A DNA stretch of 21,656 nt from Thermoplasmatota archaeon (GTDB lineage Archaea; Thermoplasmatota; Thermoplasmata; UBA10834), in the NCBI GenBank assembly GCA_030836605.1, contig JAUPMC010000087.1, forward strand, positions 1-21,656. The letters are read 5' to 3'. The notes beneath the pieces were generated by a model. It saw only the letters and a program-made list of their open reading frames with translations, searched no databases and was not told where the DNA came from. The position numbers and the translations under genes are program-made. Of this stretch, positions 1 through 6,682 are shown piece after piece. The first letter of the stretch is position 1. Every line of letters begins with the position of its first letter.

Positions 1-225
1 GGCAGGGGCAAGATGAGGAGCAGGAGGTACAGGATGCCGAGGAGCCTCCTGATCGTGCTCTCGTCCGAGTGCGACGGCCAGAGGAGCCTAAGGAACCTCC
101 CCGGCGTGGAGGTCGCGACCCCGGCCAAACTGAACGCGTCGATGCTCGCCCCGGGCGGCGACCCGGGGAGGCTGATGATCGTGTCTGAGAAGGCGCTCGA
201 TACCATCGGGGGGTGGGCCAGATGA
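1..225 (+). CDS. rpl4: Large subunit ribosomal protein L4 (uL4), 3' end only
   Basis: The window opens inside this gene; only the last 74 codons are present. The reading frame begins with GRGKMRSRRYR, which matches the conserved GKGKMRGR-type segment of archaeal L4. It continues through a C-terminal domain with the typical ending of the family (a NASxLAPGGxPGRL-like stretch followed by a short helix). L4 is an early-assembling 23S rRNA-binding protein that lines the exit tunnel. The TGA stop overlaps the ATG of the next gene (ATGA at 222-225), so translation of L23 is probably coupled. The 5' part and presumably rpl3 lie upstream of the window. Identification rests on this C-terminal segment and on the gene order that follows. 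Confidence 0.93.
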   Translation, partial: GRGKMRSRRYRMPRSLLIVLSSECDGQRSLRNLPGVEVATPAKLNASMLAPGGDPGRLMIVSEKALDTIGGWAR

Positions 226-500
226 GGAGACCGATACTGCTGCACCCGTATGTCACTGAGAAGTCGATGAACGCGATGTCCGGGACTCCGTCGCAGGACC
301 TCAAGGACGGCAACAGGCTCGAGTTCGTCGTGAGGAAGGGCGCCACGAAGGCGGAGATCAAGAAGGCGTTCGAAGAGCGCTTCGAGGCGAAGGTCGACCG
401 CGTGAACGTCAGGATCATGAAGGACGGCAAGCACGCGATCATCAAGCTGAAGGAGGGCTACTCCGCCGAGGAGATCGGCATGAGGATAGGCATATTCTGA
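222..500 (+). CDS. rpl23: Large subunit ribosomal protein L23 (uL23)
   Basis: Encodes 92 residues, near the 80-90 of archaeal L23. The N-terminus MRRPILLHPYVTEKSM carries the family signature P-x-V-T-E-K. The middle has the FVVRKGATKAEIKKAFEERF segment and a C-terminal strand ending in IGIF. L23 binds 23S rRNA at the tunnel exit, where it offers a docking site for SRP and other nascent-chain factors. An in-frame GTG at 213 would add three residues. I prefer the ATG at 222 because it overlaps the L4 stop as ATGA and has a G-rich Shine-Dalgarno-like run just upstream. The only oddity is a small insertion (about residues 18-29, SGTPSQDLKDGN) between the first helix and the second strand. Confidence 0.96.
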   Translation: MRRPILLHPYVTEKSMNAMSGTPSQDLKDGNRLEFVVRKGATKAEIKKAFEERFEAKVDRVNVRIMKDGKHAIIKLKEGYSAEEIGMRIGIF

Positions 501-510
501 GGGTGATGGC

Positions 511-1215
511 ATGGGCAAGCAACTCATAACGCAGAGGAGGGGGCGCGGCTTCGGAAGGTACAGGTCCCCCAGGCATCTCAGGTTCACGGACGCGAAGCAC
601 CCGAAGATGAAGGAGGACGTCCAGGGCACCATACTCGAGTTCAAGCACGAGGCTGGGAGGATCGCCCCCGTGGCGAAGGTCGCGTACGGGAAGGACGAGC
701 ACTGGATGATCGCCCCCGACGGCACGTTCGTCGGCCAGAAGGTCACCTTCGGCCGGCGCGGCGAGGTCGCGGCGGGGAACACGATGCCCCTGGGCGACAT
801 GCCCGAGGGCACGGTGATATTCAACATCGAGCTGCAGCCGGGGGACGGCGGCAAGCTCGCGAGGACCGCGGGTAACTCCGCGACGGTCGTGAGCCACGGC
901 GCGAAGACGGTCGTGCTGCTCCCGTCCGGGAAGTTCAAGGAGATAGACAACAAGTGCCTCGCGACGGTCGGCATGGTCTCCGGCGGCGGGCACAAGGACA
1001 AGCCATTCGCCAAGTCGGGCAAGAAGTTCCACGCGTACCGCGGCAAGGCGAAGGCGTACTTCAAGGTGAAAGGCGTCGCCATGAACCCAGTCAACCACCC
1101 GCACGGTGGAGGCGGTCACCCGCACGTGGGTACCCAGTCCAGCGTGGGCAGGAACACCCCGCCCGGCAGGAAGGTCGGCAGGTTGGCGCCGCAGCGCAGA
1201 AACAGGAAGGTGTGA
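511..1215 (+). CDS. rpl2: Large subunit ribosomal protein L2 (uL2)
   Basis: Encodes 234 residues, a normal length for archaeal L2. It starts MGKQLITQRRGRG, as archaeal L2 proteins do. The RNA-binding OB-like half is followed by the SH3-like half, and near residues 191-205 lies the conserved MNPVNHPHGGGGHPH cluster with the histidine linked to peptidyl-transferase-centre function. The C-terminus is very basic (PGRKVGRLAPQRRNRKV). L2 is a primary 23S rRNA-binding protein needed for subunit joining. A GGTGATG Shine-Dalgarno motif sits a few bases before the ATG, ten bases after the rpl23 stop. The rps19 start follows its stop by two bases. Confidence 0.97.
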   Translation: MGKQLITQRRGRGFGRYRSPRHLRFTDAKHPKMKEDVQGTILEFKHEAGRIAPVAKVAYGKDEHWMIAPDGTFVGQKVTFGRRGEVAAGNTMPLGDMPEGTVIFNIELQPGDGGKLARTAGNSATVVSHGAKTVVLLPSGKFKEIDNKCLATVGMVSGGGHKDKPFAKSGKKFHAYRGKAKAYFKVKGVAMNPVNHPHGGGGHPHVGTQSSVGRNTPPGRKVGRLAPQRRNRKV

Positions 1216-1217
1216 CG

Positions 1218-1871
1218 ATGGCCGAAGAGAAGAAGAGCGCTCCAGGGAAGCAGCCAGCGGCGGCGACGAAGGCCCCGGCGGGCGGGAAGGCCCCAGCCGG
1301 GGGCAAGGCCCCGGCGGGGGACAAGGCGGCGCCCGCGGCGGGCGCGCCGAAGGCAGCGGCGGCCGCGCCAGCGGCAGTGGCGGCGGCCCCGGCGCCAGAG
1401 AAGAAGATGAAGCCCTCCGCGAGGCACAGCGGTTCCGCCAAGGCCGCGAGGAGGAAGCTGAGGAAGAAGAAGAGCCAGATCCAGGCCAGGAGGAAGAAGG
1501 AGTTCACGTACCGCGGGTACACGATGGAGGAGCTCCTGAAGATGCCCCTGGCTGACATCATAGAGCTGCTGCCCGCGAGGGCCCGGAGGACTTACATCCG
1601 CGGGCTGAACGAGGAGCAGCAGGTCTTCGTGGACAAGATCAAGGCCGCGCAAGGGCCGGTGAGGACCCACAGGAGGGAGATCCCCATACTGCCCGAGTTC
1701 GTCGGCAAGACGGCCATGGTGTACACGGGCAAGGCGTTCGCCCAGGTGGACATCAAGCCCGAGATGATCGGTCACGCGCTCGGCGAGTTCGCGCTGACGA
1801 GGAAGTCGGTCACGCACTCCGGCCTAGGCGTCGGTGCGACCAGGTCGTCGAAGTTCATGCCGCTGAAGTGA
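1218..1871 (+). CDS. rps19: Small subunit ribosomal protein S19 (uS19) with long Ala/Pro/Lys-rich N-terminal extension
   Basis: Encodes 217 residues, where archaeal S19 is usually about 130-150. The core begins near residue 93 (KKEFTYRGYTMEELLKM) and holds the family features: RRTYIRGL, the EIPILPEFVGKTAMVYTGKAF segment and the C-terminal GEFALTRKSVTHSGLGVGATRSSKF. S19 sits in the 30S head next to S13 and the tRNA sites. Residues 1-65 are low complexity, rich in Ala, Pro, Gly and Lys, with three exact-pattern KAPAG(G/D) units. Residues 66-95 are strongly basic. The ATG at 1218 is preferred because GGAAGGTGTGA precedes it. An internal ATG at 1407 (M64) would give a family-length protein but lacks a good Shine-Dalgarno site. 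The extension has GC-rich codons in the same style as its neighbours, so I read it as real. Confidence 0.92.
   Translation: MAEEKKSAPGKQPAAATKAPAGGKAPAGGKAPAGDKAAPAAGAPKAAAAAPAAVAAAPAPEKKMKPSARHSGSAKAARRKLRKKKSQIQARRKKEFTYRGYTMEELLKMPLADIIELLPARARRTYIRGLNEEQQVFVDKIKAAQGPVRTHRREIPILPEFVGKTAMVYTGKAFAQVDIKPEMIGHALGEFALTRKSVTHSGLGVGATRSSKFMPLK
1269..1322 (+). repeat. Three tandem 18-bp in-frame units (KAPAGG/KAPAGG/KAPAGD)
   Basis: Three consecutive 18-base units (1269-1286, 1287-1304, 1305-1322) each encode K-A-P-A-G-[G/D] in the S19 N-terminal extension. The units differ at several third codon positions, which suggests selection on the peptide rather than a very recent slippage event. Copy number could vary between strains. 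Confidence 0.8.
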
Positions 1872-1881
1872 GGTGACACGA

Positions 1882-2331
1882 ATGGGATACACGCAGCAGA
1901 CGGACCCGGAGAAGACCTCGAAGGCCATAGGCAAGGAGATCAGCGTGTCGCCGAAGCACTGCAGGGAGGTCCTGAAGGAGCTCAAGGGCATGAAGGTCGA
2001 GGAGGCGAAGGTGTACCTGGAGGGGGTCATCGAGAAGAAGACGCCCGTGCCCTACTCGAGGTACAAGATGTACCTGAACCCGAAGCCGAAGGTCGGCCCG
2101 GCGAGGTACCCGGAGAAGGCGGCCAAGGCGATCCTGAAGGTCATAGAGAGCGCCAGGTCGAACGCGGAGTACAAGGGCCTCGACGCGGACAACATGAAGG
2201 TGAAGGTGGCCTGCGCGCACAGGGGAAGGATACAGAAGGCGTACATGCCCCGGGCGTTCGGGAGCAGCTCCCCGTGGAACGAGCAGACCACGAGCATAGA
2301 GATCATACTAGAGGAGGTAGAGGCGTCCTAG
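1882..2331 (+). CDS. rpl22: Large subunit ribosomal protein L22 (uL22)
   Basis: Encodes 149 residues, typical for archaeal L22. The N-terminus MGYTQQTDPEKTSKAIGKEI is close to the archaeal consensus. The long hairpin segment and the C-terminal GRIQKAYMPRAFGSSSPWNEQTTSIEIIL stretch are diagnostic. L22 contacts all 23S rRNA domains and forms part of the exit tunnel wall. A GTG at 1873 is in frame, but it lies inside the Shine-Dalgarno sequence GAGGTGA (about 1870-1876), which is well placed for the ATG at 1882; I chose the ATG. The gene follows rps19 by ten bases. Confidence 0.96.
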   Translation: MGYTQQTDPEKTSKAIGKEISVSPKHCREVLKELKGMKVEEAKVYLEGVIEKKTPVPYSRYKMYLNPKPKVGPARYPEKAAKAILKVIESARSNAEYKGLDADNMKVKVACAHRGRIQKAYMPRAFGSSSPWNEQTTSIEIILEEVEAS

Positions 2332-2357
2332 ACGCAGCTCGAGGAGGGACTGACTAC

Positions 2358-3263
2358 ATGGCAAGCGAGAGAAAGTTCATCGCTGAGAAGGTCCGCAGGG
2401 TCCTGCTGAGGGAGTTCGTGCAGGCCAGGGTCACGAGAGCGGGCTTCGGAGGGCTGGACGTTCAGAGGACGCCCATGGGCACGCGGGTCACTCTCATCAC
2501 CGAGAGGCCGGGCCTCGTCATCGGCCGGAGGGGAGAGGCCATCAAGAGCCTCACCAAGGCGATCGAGGAGGACTTCAAGTTCAACAACCCGCAGATCGAG
2601 GTCCAGGAGGTCGAGAACCCGAACCTGAACGCGCAGATCATGGCCGAGAAGCTGGCCAACGCGCTCGAGCGGGGCTGGCACTTCAGACGGGCCGGGCACT
2701 CGACCGTGAGGAGGATAATGGAGTCCGGCGCCAAGGGGTGCCAGGTCGTCATATCCGGGAAGCTCACGGGCCAGAGGCACAGGACCGAGAAGTTCAAGGA
2801 CGGCCACATCAAGTACTGCGGCCAGGCGAAGCTGGACTTCATGCAGAACGGGTTCGCCGTGGCGAAGCTGAAGCCAGGCGTGATAGGCATCACCGTGAGG
2901 ATCATGGACCCGAACGCGAGGCTCCCTGACGAGATCGACATCATCCCGCCCAAGCCGGTCGAGGCGCCGGTCGCACCCGCGGCCCCAGCCCCGGACGCGA
3001 AGGAGGAGGAGAAGAAGGTCGACGAGGCCGTCCAGGAGCTGAGGAAGTCGGCCGAGGGGCCCAAGCCCGAGGAGAAGCCCAAGAAGCGCAAGAAGAAGGA
3101 GGGCGACGCCCCGGCCGCGGAGGGCGAGGAGAAGAAGCCCAGGAAGCAGCGCAAGAAGAAGGACGAGGGCGAGGCAGCGCCCGAGGCCGGAAAGGCCCCG
3201 GGGCAGCCAGCCCCGACCCCGGAGCCGGCCGTCGAGCCAGCGCCGGAGACGAAGGGGGCCTGA
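2358..3263 (+). CDS. rps3: Small subunit ribosomal protein S3 (uS3) with charged C-terminal tail
   Basis: Encodes 301 residues; the conserved S3 part is about 195. Residues 1-110 form the type 2 KH domain, with the GxxG-like loop VIGRRGE at 54-60. The S3 C-terminal domain follows, including QVVISGKLTGQRHRTEKFKDG and the end near DEIDIIPPKP. S3 lies at the mRNA entry of the 30S subunit. Residues from about 196 to 301 form a low-complexity tail alternating Ala/Pro with Lys/Glu clusters, including KKRKKK and KQRKKK. Such tails occur in other archaeal S3 proteins, but this one is long. The ATG at 2358 has GGAGGGACTGA upstream. Initiators further 5' would overlap rpl22 and give no conserved sequence. 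Confidence 0.95.
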   Translation: MASERKFIAEKVRRVLLREFVQARVTRAGFGGLDVQRTPMGTRVTLITERPGLVIGRRGEAIKSLTKAIEEDFKFNNPQIEVQEVENPNLNAQIMAEKLANALERGWHFRRAGHSTVRRIMESGAKGCQVVISGKLTGQRHRTEKFKDGHIKYCGQAKLDFMQNGFAVAKLKPGVIGITVRIMDPNARLPDEIDIIPPKPVEAPVAPAAPAPDAKEEEKKVDEAVQELRKSAEGPKPEEKPKKRKKKEGDAPAAEGEEKKPRKQRKKKDEGEAAPEAGKAPGQPAPTPEPAVEPAPETKGA

Positions 3264-3266
3264 GGG

Positions 3267-3560
3267 ATGGCGCTTCTGAAGACCAAGGACCTGAGGGCGA
3301 TGAGGCCAGAGGACGTGCGCGCGAAGCTCAAGGAGTTCGGCGACGAGCTCATGCACGAGCGAGGGGTCGCAGCGATGGGCGGCGCGCCCGCGAGCCCCGG
3401 GAGGATCAGGGCCCTCAGGACCAACATCGCGAGGATACACACAATCATGCTCGAGCAGGAGCGGGCCGCTAAGGCCGCCCCCGCGAAGGCCAAGGCCGGG
3501 AAGGCCGGGCCTGAGAAGAAAGAGAAGAAGAGAGCCGTGAAGAAGGAGGAGAAGAAGTAA
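3267..3560 (+). CDS. rpl29: Large subunit ribosomal protein L29 (uL29)
   Basis: Encodes 97 residues. The first 65 or so match the two-helix L29 fold: MALLKTKDLRAMRPEDVRAKLKEF, then a helix ending near RIRALRTNIARIHTIMLEQE. L29 sits at the tunnel exit beside L23 and helps position nascent-chain factors. Residues 67-97 are an added Lys/Ala/Glu tail, which lengthens the protein beyond the usual 65-75. The ATG lies three bases after the rps3 stop with GAGGG directly before it. The TAA stop shares its last base with the ATG of the next gene (TAATG), indicating coupled translation. Confidence 0.94.
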   Translation: MALLKTKDLRAMRPEDVRAKLKEFGDELMHERGVAAMGGAPASPGRIRALRTNIARIHTIMLEQERAAKAAPAKAKAGKAGPEKKEKKRAVKKEEKK

Positions 3561-3859
3561 TGGCCGGTATTTGCTCGGTTTGTGGACTGCCAGAAGAGCT
3601 CTGTATGTGTGAGCAGATCGCCAAGGAGCAGCAGCAGATCCGTATCCTTACGGACACGCGGCGCTACGGCAAGGTGATGACCGTGATCACGGGCATGAAC
3701 TCCAGCGAGATCGACATGGACGACCTCGCGAAGAAGCTCAAGACCCGCTGCGCCGCCGGTGGCACGTACAAGGACGGGAGGATCGAGCTCCAGGGCGACC
3801 ACAAGAAGAAGGTGAGGGAGGTCCTGGAGGAGCTGGGCTTCTCCGTGGACAGCAGGTAA
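3560..3859 (+). CDS. Translation initiation factor aIF1 (SUI1 family) with N-terminal Cys knuckle
   Basis: Encodes 99 residues. From about residue 26 on it matches the SUI1/eIF1 fold: an R-RYGKVMTVITGM strand pair, the DLAKKLKTRCAAGGTYKDGRIELQGDH core with its basic loop, and the C-terminal helix V-REVLEELGF. aIF1 binds the 30S P-site region and supports accurate start-codon selection. Before the core lies a likely zinc-binding knuckle, C5-x2-C8-x6-C15-x-C17, as in many archaeal aIF1 proteins. Its position between rpl29 and rnp1 is standard for this archaeal cluster. The first 20 or so codons use T-ending codons (GGT, ATT, GTT, TGT) unlike the surrounding genes, which lowers GC near the start and may keep the initiation region unstructured. 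Confidence 0.93.
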   Translation: MAGICSVCGLPEELCMCEQIAKEQQQIRILTDTRRYGKVMTVITGMNSSEIDMDDLAKKLKTRCAAGGTYKDGRIELQGDHKKKVREVLEELGFSVDSR

Positions 3860-3866
3860 ACCGAGC

Positions 3867-4130
3867 ATGAAGGAAGGAGATTTCCGGAGACGGGAGTTCA
3901 TAGGGCTCGAAGTGGAGGTGCTGGACTCGACCTGCGCCTCGTTCGTCGGCCTCAAAGGCAAGGTCGTGGACGAGACGAGGAACATGTTCAAGGTCGATGT
4001 CGGCGGCTCCGAGAAGACCGTGCCCAAGGACTGCTGCGAGTTCCTCTTCGTGGAGGGGCGCGCGACCCACAAGGTCTCCGGGAAGGACATCAAGTTCAGA
4101 CCCGAGGACAGGATCAAGAAGGTCAGATGA
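3867..4130 (+). CDS. rnp1: Ribonuclease P protein component 1 (Rpp29/Pop4 family)
   Basis: Encodes 87 residues, in the 80-100 range of archaeal Rpp29. The segment EFIGLEVEVLDSTCASFVGLKGKVVDETRNMFKV is the characteristic start of the Sm-like barrel. The protein continues with TVPKDCCEFLF and ends in a basic strand near FRPEDRIKKVR. It is a protein subunit of archaeal RNase P and helps the RNA subunit mature the 5' ends of tRNAs. The gene lies between aIF1 and rps17, its usual archaeal position. The ATG follows the previous stop by seven bases with only a modest Shine-Dalgarno match (GCAGGTAA). Confidence 0.93.
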   Translation: MKEGDFRRREFIGLEVEVLDSTCASFVGLKGKVVDETRNMFKVDVGGSEKTVPKDCCEFLFVEGRATHKVSGKDIKFRPEDRIKKVR

Positions 4131-4147
4131 GAGCGAGGTGAAGGACG

Positions 4148-4504
4148 ATGGCGGACAAGGTCAAGAAAGCGGCGGACAAGAAGGAGAACGACATAGGATT
4201 GGACGTCCAGCCGCCTGCGGAGAGCTGCAAGGACGAGAAATGCCCGTGGCATGGCACGCTGCCGGTCAGGGGCACCCAGCTCAGCGGGACCGTGGTCTCT
4301 GCGAAGATGCAGGGGACGGTCGTGGTGGAGAGGGAGTACCTGAAGTACCTCCCCAAGTACGAGAGATACGAGAAGAGGACGAGCAAGTACCTCGCGCACG
4401 CCCCGCCCTGCATGCAGGCGAAGGCTGGCGACGAGGTCGGCATCATGGAGTGCAGGCCCCTGAGCAAGAGGGTCTCGTTCGTCGTCGTGGAGAACAAGAA
4501 GTGA
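4148..4504 (+). CDS. rps17: Small subunit ribosomal protein S17 (uS17)
   Basis: Encodes 118 residues, the usual archaeal length. A basic/acidic N-terminal segment leads into DIGLDVQPPAESCKDEKCPWHGTLPVRG, characteristic of archaeal S17. The OB-fold follows, with GTVVSAKMQGTVVVEREYLKYLPKYERYEKRTSKYLAHAPPC and the C-terminal PLSKRVSFVVVE strand. S17 is a primary 16S rRNA-binding protein in the body of the 30S subunit. A strong GAGGTGA Shine-Dalgarno motif stands about seven bases before the ATG, in the 17-base gap after rnp1. Confidence 0.96.
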   Translation: MADKVKKAADKKENDIGLDVQPPAESCKDEKCPWHGTLPVRGTQLSGTVVSAKMQGTVVVEREYLKYLPKYERYEKRTSKYLAHAPPCMQAKAGDEVGIMECRPLSKRVSFVVVENKK

Positions 4505-4514
4505 GGTGAGCGAG

Positions 4515-4913
4515 ATGAAGGGACTTCCGGGAAGACAGACGAGGGGAATACCCACGGGCGCAAGGCTGGACTGCATAGACAACACGGGCGCGAAGATAGT
4601 CCAGGTCATCGCCGTCCTGAACTACCACGGCGTCAAGAGGAGGTATCCAGCGGCCGCCCTGGGCGATGTCATGATCGTCACGGTCAAGAAGGGCTCGCCA
4701 GAGACGAGGAAGCAGATGTTCCGCGCAGTCATCGTGAGGCAGAAGAGGCCCTTCAGGAGGCCCGAGGGCACCATGGTCCAGTTCGAGGACAACGCCGTCG
4801 TCATCGTCACGGACACGGGCGAGACGAAGGGCACGGACATCAAGGGGCCCGTCGCGAGGGAGGCCGCCGAGAGGTGGCCCAGGATAGCGGCGACGGCCTC
4901 GATGATAGTGTGA
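4515..4913 (+). CDS. rpl14: Large subunit ribosomal protein L14 (uL14)
   Basis: Encodes 132 residues, the standard archaeal length. The five-strand barrel signature is clear: IPTGARLDCIDNTGAKIVQVI, then GDVMIVTVKKGSPETRKQMFRAVIVRQKRPFRRPEGTMVQFEDNAVVIV. The archaeal C-terminus REAAERWPRIAATASMIV is also present. L14 contributes to intersubunit bridges and to initiation factor contacts. A GTG at 4506 is in frame, but it lies inside the GAGGTGAG Shine-Dalgarno site at about 4503-4510. The ATG at 4515 gives the conserved M-K-G-L start and is preferred. Confidence 0.96.
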   Translation: MKGLPGRQTRGIPTGARLDCIDNTGAKIVQVIAVLNYHGVKRRYPAAALGDVMIVTVKKGSPETRKQMFRAVIVRQKRPFRRPEGTMVQFEDNAVVIVTDTGETKGTDIKGPVAREAAERWPRIAATASMIV

Positions 4914-4925
4914 GGGTTGACCAGC

Positions 4926-5312
4926 ATGACGACTACTAACAGCACCAAGGCCAGGAAACAGAGGAAGGCGAGGGCCAACGCGCCGCTGCACAAGAAGAGG
5001 CGCATGGTCGCGGCGCACCTCGACTCGGCGCTGATGAGGGAGTACAACGTGCGCTCGCTGACGGTCAGGAAGGGCGACACGGTCAAGGTGCTCAGGGGCG
5101 GAGAGGGCGTCAAGGGCGTCGAGTCCAAGGTCGCCAAGGTGGACCTGAGCGAGTGCAAGATCATAATAGAGAACGTCACGGTCGCGAAGGCGGACGGCAC
5201 CCTGAAGCAGAGGGTCGTCGACCCGTCCAATGTCGTGATAACGAAGCTCGAGCTCTCCGACCCGTGGAGGAAGGAGAAGCTCGAAGCCCTGAAGGGGGCC
5301 AGAAAGTCATGA
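4926..5312 (+). CDS. rpl24: Large subunit ribosomal protein L24 (uL24)
   Basis: Encodes 128 residues. The basic archaeal N-terminus (KARKQRKARANAPLHKKRRM) is followed by LMREYNVRSLTVRKGDTVKVLRG. That segment opens the KOW domain at about residues 47-80, and a strand region with NVVITKLELSDPWRKEKL comes after it. L24 is an assembly initiator of the 50S subunit and lies near the tunnel exit. A TTG at 4917 is in frame, but GAGGGTTGA at 4912-4920 reads as the Shine-Dalgarno site for the ATG at 4926. The stop overlaps the next start as ATGA (5309-5312). Confidence 0.94.
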   Translation: MTTTNSTKARKQRKARANAPLHKKRRMVAAHLDSALMREYNVRSLTVRKGDTVKVLRGGEGVKGVESKVAKVDLSECKIIIENVTVAKADGTLKQRVVDPSNVVITKLELSDPWRKEKLEALKGARKS

Positions 5313-6019
5313 AGAAGCACATGAAGAGGATGACGGCGCCGAGGACGTGGACCGTCCCCAGGAAGACCTCGCACTGGGTCTCGAAGGCCAGACCAGGCCC
5401 GCACGGCAAGCTCGACAGCGTGCCCGTCGGGACGATCCTGAGGGACCTGCTGAAGGTGTGCGACAACGCCAGGGAGGCGAGGTTCATACTCGGCAAGAGG
5501 ACAGTGCTCGTCGACGGAAGGGCGGTCACCGACCCGAAGTTCCCGGTGGGGCTCATGGACGTGCTGACCCTGAAGGAGACCAAGGCGAGCTACAGGATGC
5601 TCATCGATTACAAGGGCAAGCTGAGGCCGGTCACGATCGACGAGAACGAGAGCGGCTGGAAGCTCGCGAGGGTGGACCATAAGACCACCGTCCGCGGCGG
5701 CAAGACCCAGGTGACGCTCCACGACGGGAGGAACATCCTCCTGCCGAAGGACCAGTACGAGACTGGCGACGTGCTCAAGATAGAGGTGCCCTCCCAGAGG
5801 GTCCTCAAGGCGTTCAAGCTGGACAAGGGCAGCCTCGCGCTGCTCACCGGCGGCTCGCACCCGGGCACCGTGCAGACGATATCCAGCTACGTCGTCAAGC
5901 GCGGCTCCGCGTCGAACATAGTCCTATTCAAGGAAGGGCCGTCCACGGTCAAGGAGAACGTGTTCGTGGTCGGGGACAAGGTCGCCGAGATCAAGCTGTT
6001 GGAGGCGAAGATCGCATGA
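5309..6019 (+). CDS. rps4e: Small subunit ribosomal protein S4e (eS4)
   Basis: Encodes 236 residues, the family's usual length. The N-terminus KKHMKRMTAPRTWTVPRKT corresponds to the archaeal/eukaryotic S4e opening. An S4-type RNA-binding region spans roughly residues 43-90 (ILRDLLKVCDNAREARFIL, then VLVDGRAVTDPKFPVGLMD). The central domain follows, and a KOW-like segment lies near 174-205 (GSLALLTGGSHPGTVQTI). S4e exists only in archaea and eukaryotes and binds 16S rRNA in the 30S body. The ATG overlaps the rpl24 stop by four bases, and the TGA overlaps the rpl5 start by four bases. Confidence 0.96.
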   Translation: MKKHMKRMTAPRTWTVPRKTSHWVSKARPGPHGKLDSVPVGTILRDLLKVCDNAREARFILGKRTVLVDGRAVTDPKFPVGLMDVLTLKETKASYRMLIDYKGKLRPVTIDENESGWKLARVDHKTTVRGGKTQVTLHDGRNILLPKDQYETGDVLKIEVPSQRVLKAFKLDKGSLALLTGGSHPGTVQTISSYVVKRGSASNIVLFKEGPSTVKENVFVVGDKVAEIKLLEAKIA

Positions 6020-6528
6020 GCCAGGATATGAGGGGCATCAGGCTCGACAAGGCCGTCATCAACATCGGCGTCGGCGACGCGGGCGAGAGGCTCGTGAAGG
6101 CGGAGAAGGTCCTCAAGATGGTCACTGGCAGGAAGCCGGTCAGGACCGTCGCGAAGACGACCAACAGGGACCTCGGCATCAGGGAGGGCATGCAGATAGG
6201 GTGCAAGGTCACGCTGAGGTCGAAGGAGGCCGAGGAGTTCGTCAAGAAGACCCTGGACATCAGGGAGAACAGGATCCCGGCATGGTCCTTCGACCCCGAG
6301 GGCAACTTCTCGTTCGGGGTGCAGGACTACACTGACTACCCGGGCATGAAGTACGACCCCGAGATCGGCATATTCGGGTTCGACGTCTGCGTCTCGATCA
6401 GCCGGCCCGGCCGGAGGGTCAAGTCGCGCAAGGTCATGAAGCGCCACATACCGAAGAGGCACAGGGTGACCAAGGCCGAGGGCCAGGAGTTCGCCAAGTC
6501 CAAGTTCAACCTGGAGGTGGTCGATTGA
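6016..6528 (+). CDS. rpl5: Large subunit ribosomal protein L5 (uL5)
   Basis: Encodes 170 residues, typical of archaeal L5. Conserved segments include DKAVINIGVGDAGERLVKAEKVL, the TGRKPVRTVAKTTNRDLGIREGMQIGCKVTLR region and the late GIFGFDVCVSISRPGRRVKSRK segment. L5 binds 5S rRNA and contacts P-site tRNA in the central protuberance. The start overlaps the rps4e stop (ATGA), and a GGAGG lies about ten bases before it. Its last codons contain the TTG start of rps14 and the GGAGGTGG that appears to serve as that gene's ribosome binding site. Confidence 0.96.
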   Translation: MSQDMRGIRLDKAVINIGVGDAGERLVKAEKVLKMVTGRKPVRTVAKTTNRDLGIREGMQIGCKVTLRSKEAEEFVKKTLDIRENRIPAWSFDPEGNFSFGVQDYTDYPGMKYDPEIGIFGFDVCVSISRPGRRVKSRKVMKRHIPKRHRVTKAEGQEFAKSKFNLEVVD

Positions 6529-6671
6529 AGCCCAAGAAGCAGTTCGGCAGGAAGATAGGCTGCCTAAGGTGCGGCAGGAAGAGGGGCATCGTGCGCAGGT
6601 ACGGGCTCCACGTGTGCAGGCAGTGCTTCAGGGAGATCGCTCCCCACCTAGGGTTCAGGAAATACTCGTGA
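6525..6671 (+). CDS. rps14: Small subunit ribosomal protein S14 (uS14), zinc-binding type
   Basis: A 48-residue protein fills the gap between rpl5 and rps8. Reading from the TTG at 6525 gives MKPKKQFGRKIGCLRCGRKR, and the ending IAPHLGFRKYS is the conserved archaeal S14 terminus. A zinc site C13-x2-C16-x14-C31-x2-C34 is complete. S14 is a 30S head protein close to S3 and S10. TTG is accepted as start because GGAGGTGG at 6513-6520 lies four bases upstream, the start overlaps the rpl5 stop by four bases, and no ATG is available. The length matches the roughly 50 residues of archaeal S14. Confidence 0.93.
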   Translation: MKPKKQFGRKIGCLRCGRKRGIVRRYGLHVCRQCFREIAPHLGFRKYS

Positions 6672-6682
6672 GGTGACCACAA

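Noticed and set aside
213..221. GTG 213 as the rpl23 start, and similar upstream GTG/TTG starts at 1873, 4506 and 4917
   Set aside because: The codons at 1873, 4506 and 4917 are part of Shine-Dalgarno motifs for nearby ATG codons, and all four give extra residues before the conserved N-termini.
2462..4609. Long open frame on the minus strand, 715 codons, antisense to rps3 through rpl14
   Set aside because: It lies fully opposite well-supported ribosomal genes. Its translation is low complexity or Ser/Leu-rich with no family match, a common effect of GC-rich codon bias.
4622..5860. Minus-strand open frame of 412 codons opposite rpl14, rpl24 and rps4e
   Set aside because: Same cause: antisense shadow of real genes with no recognisable domain.
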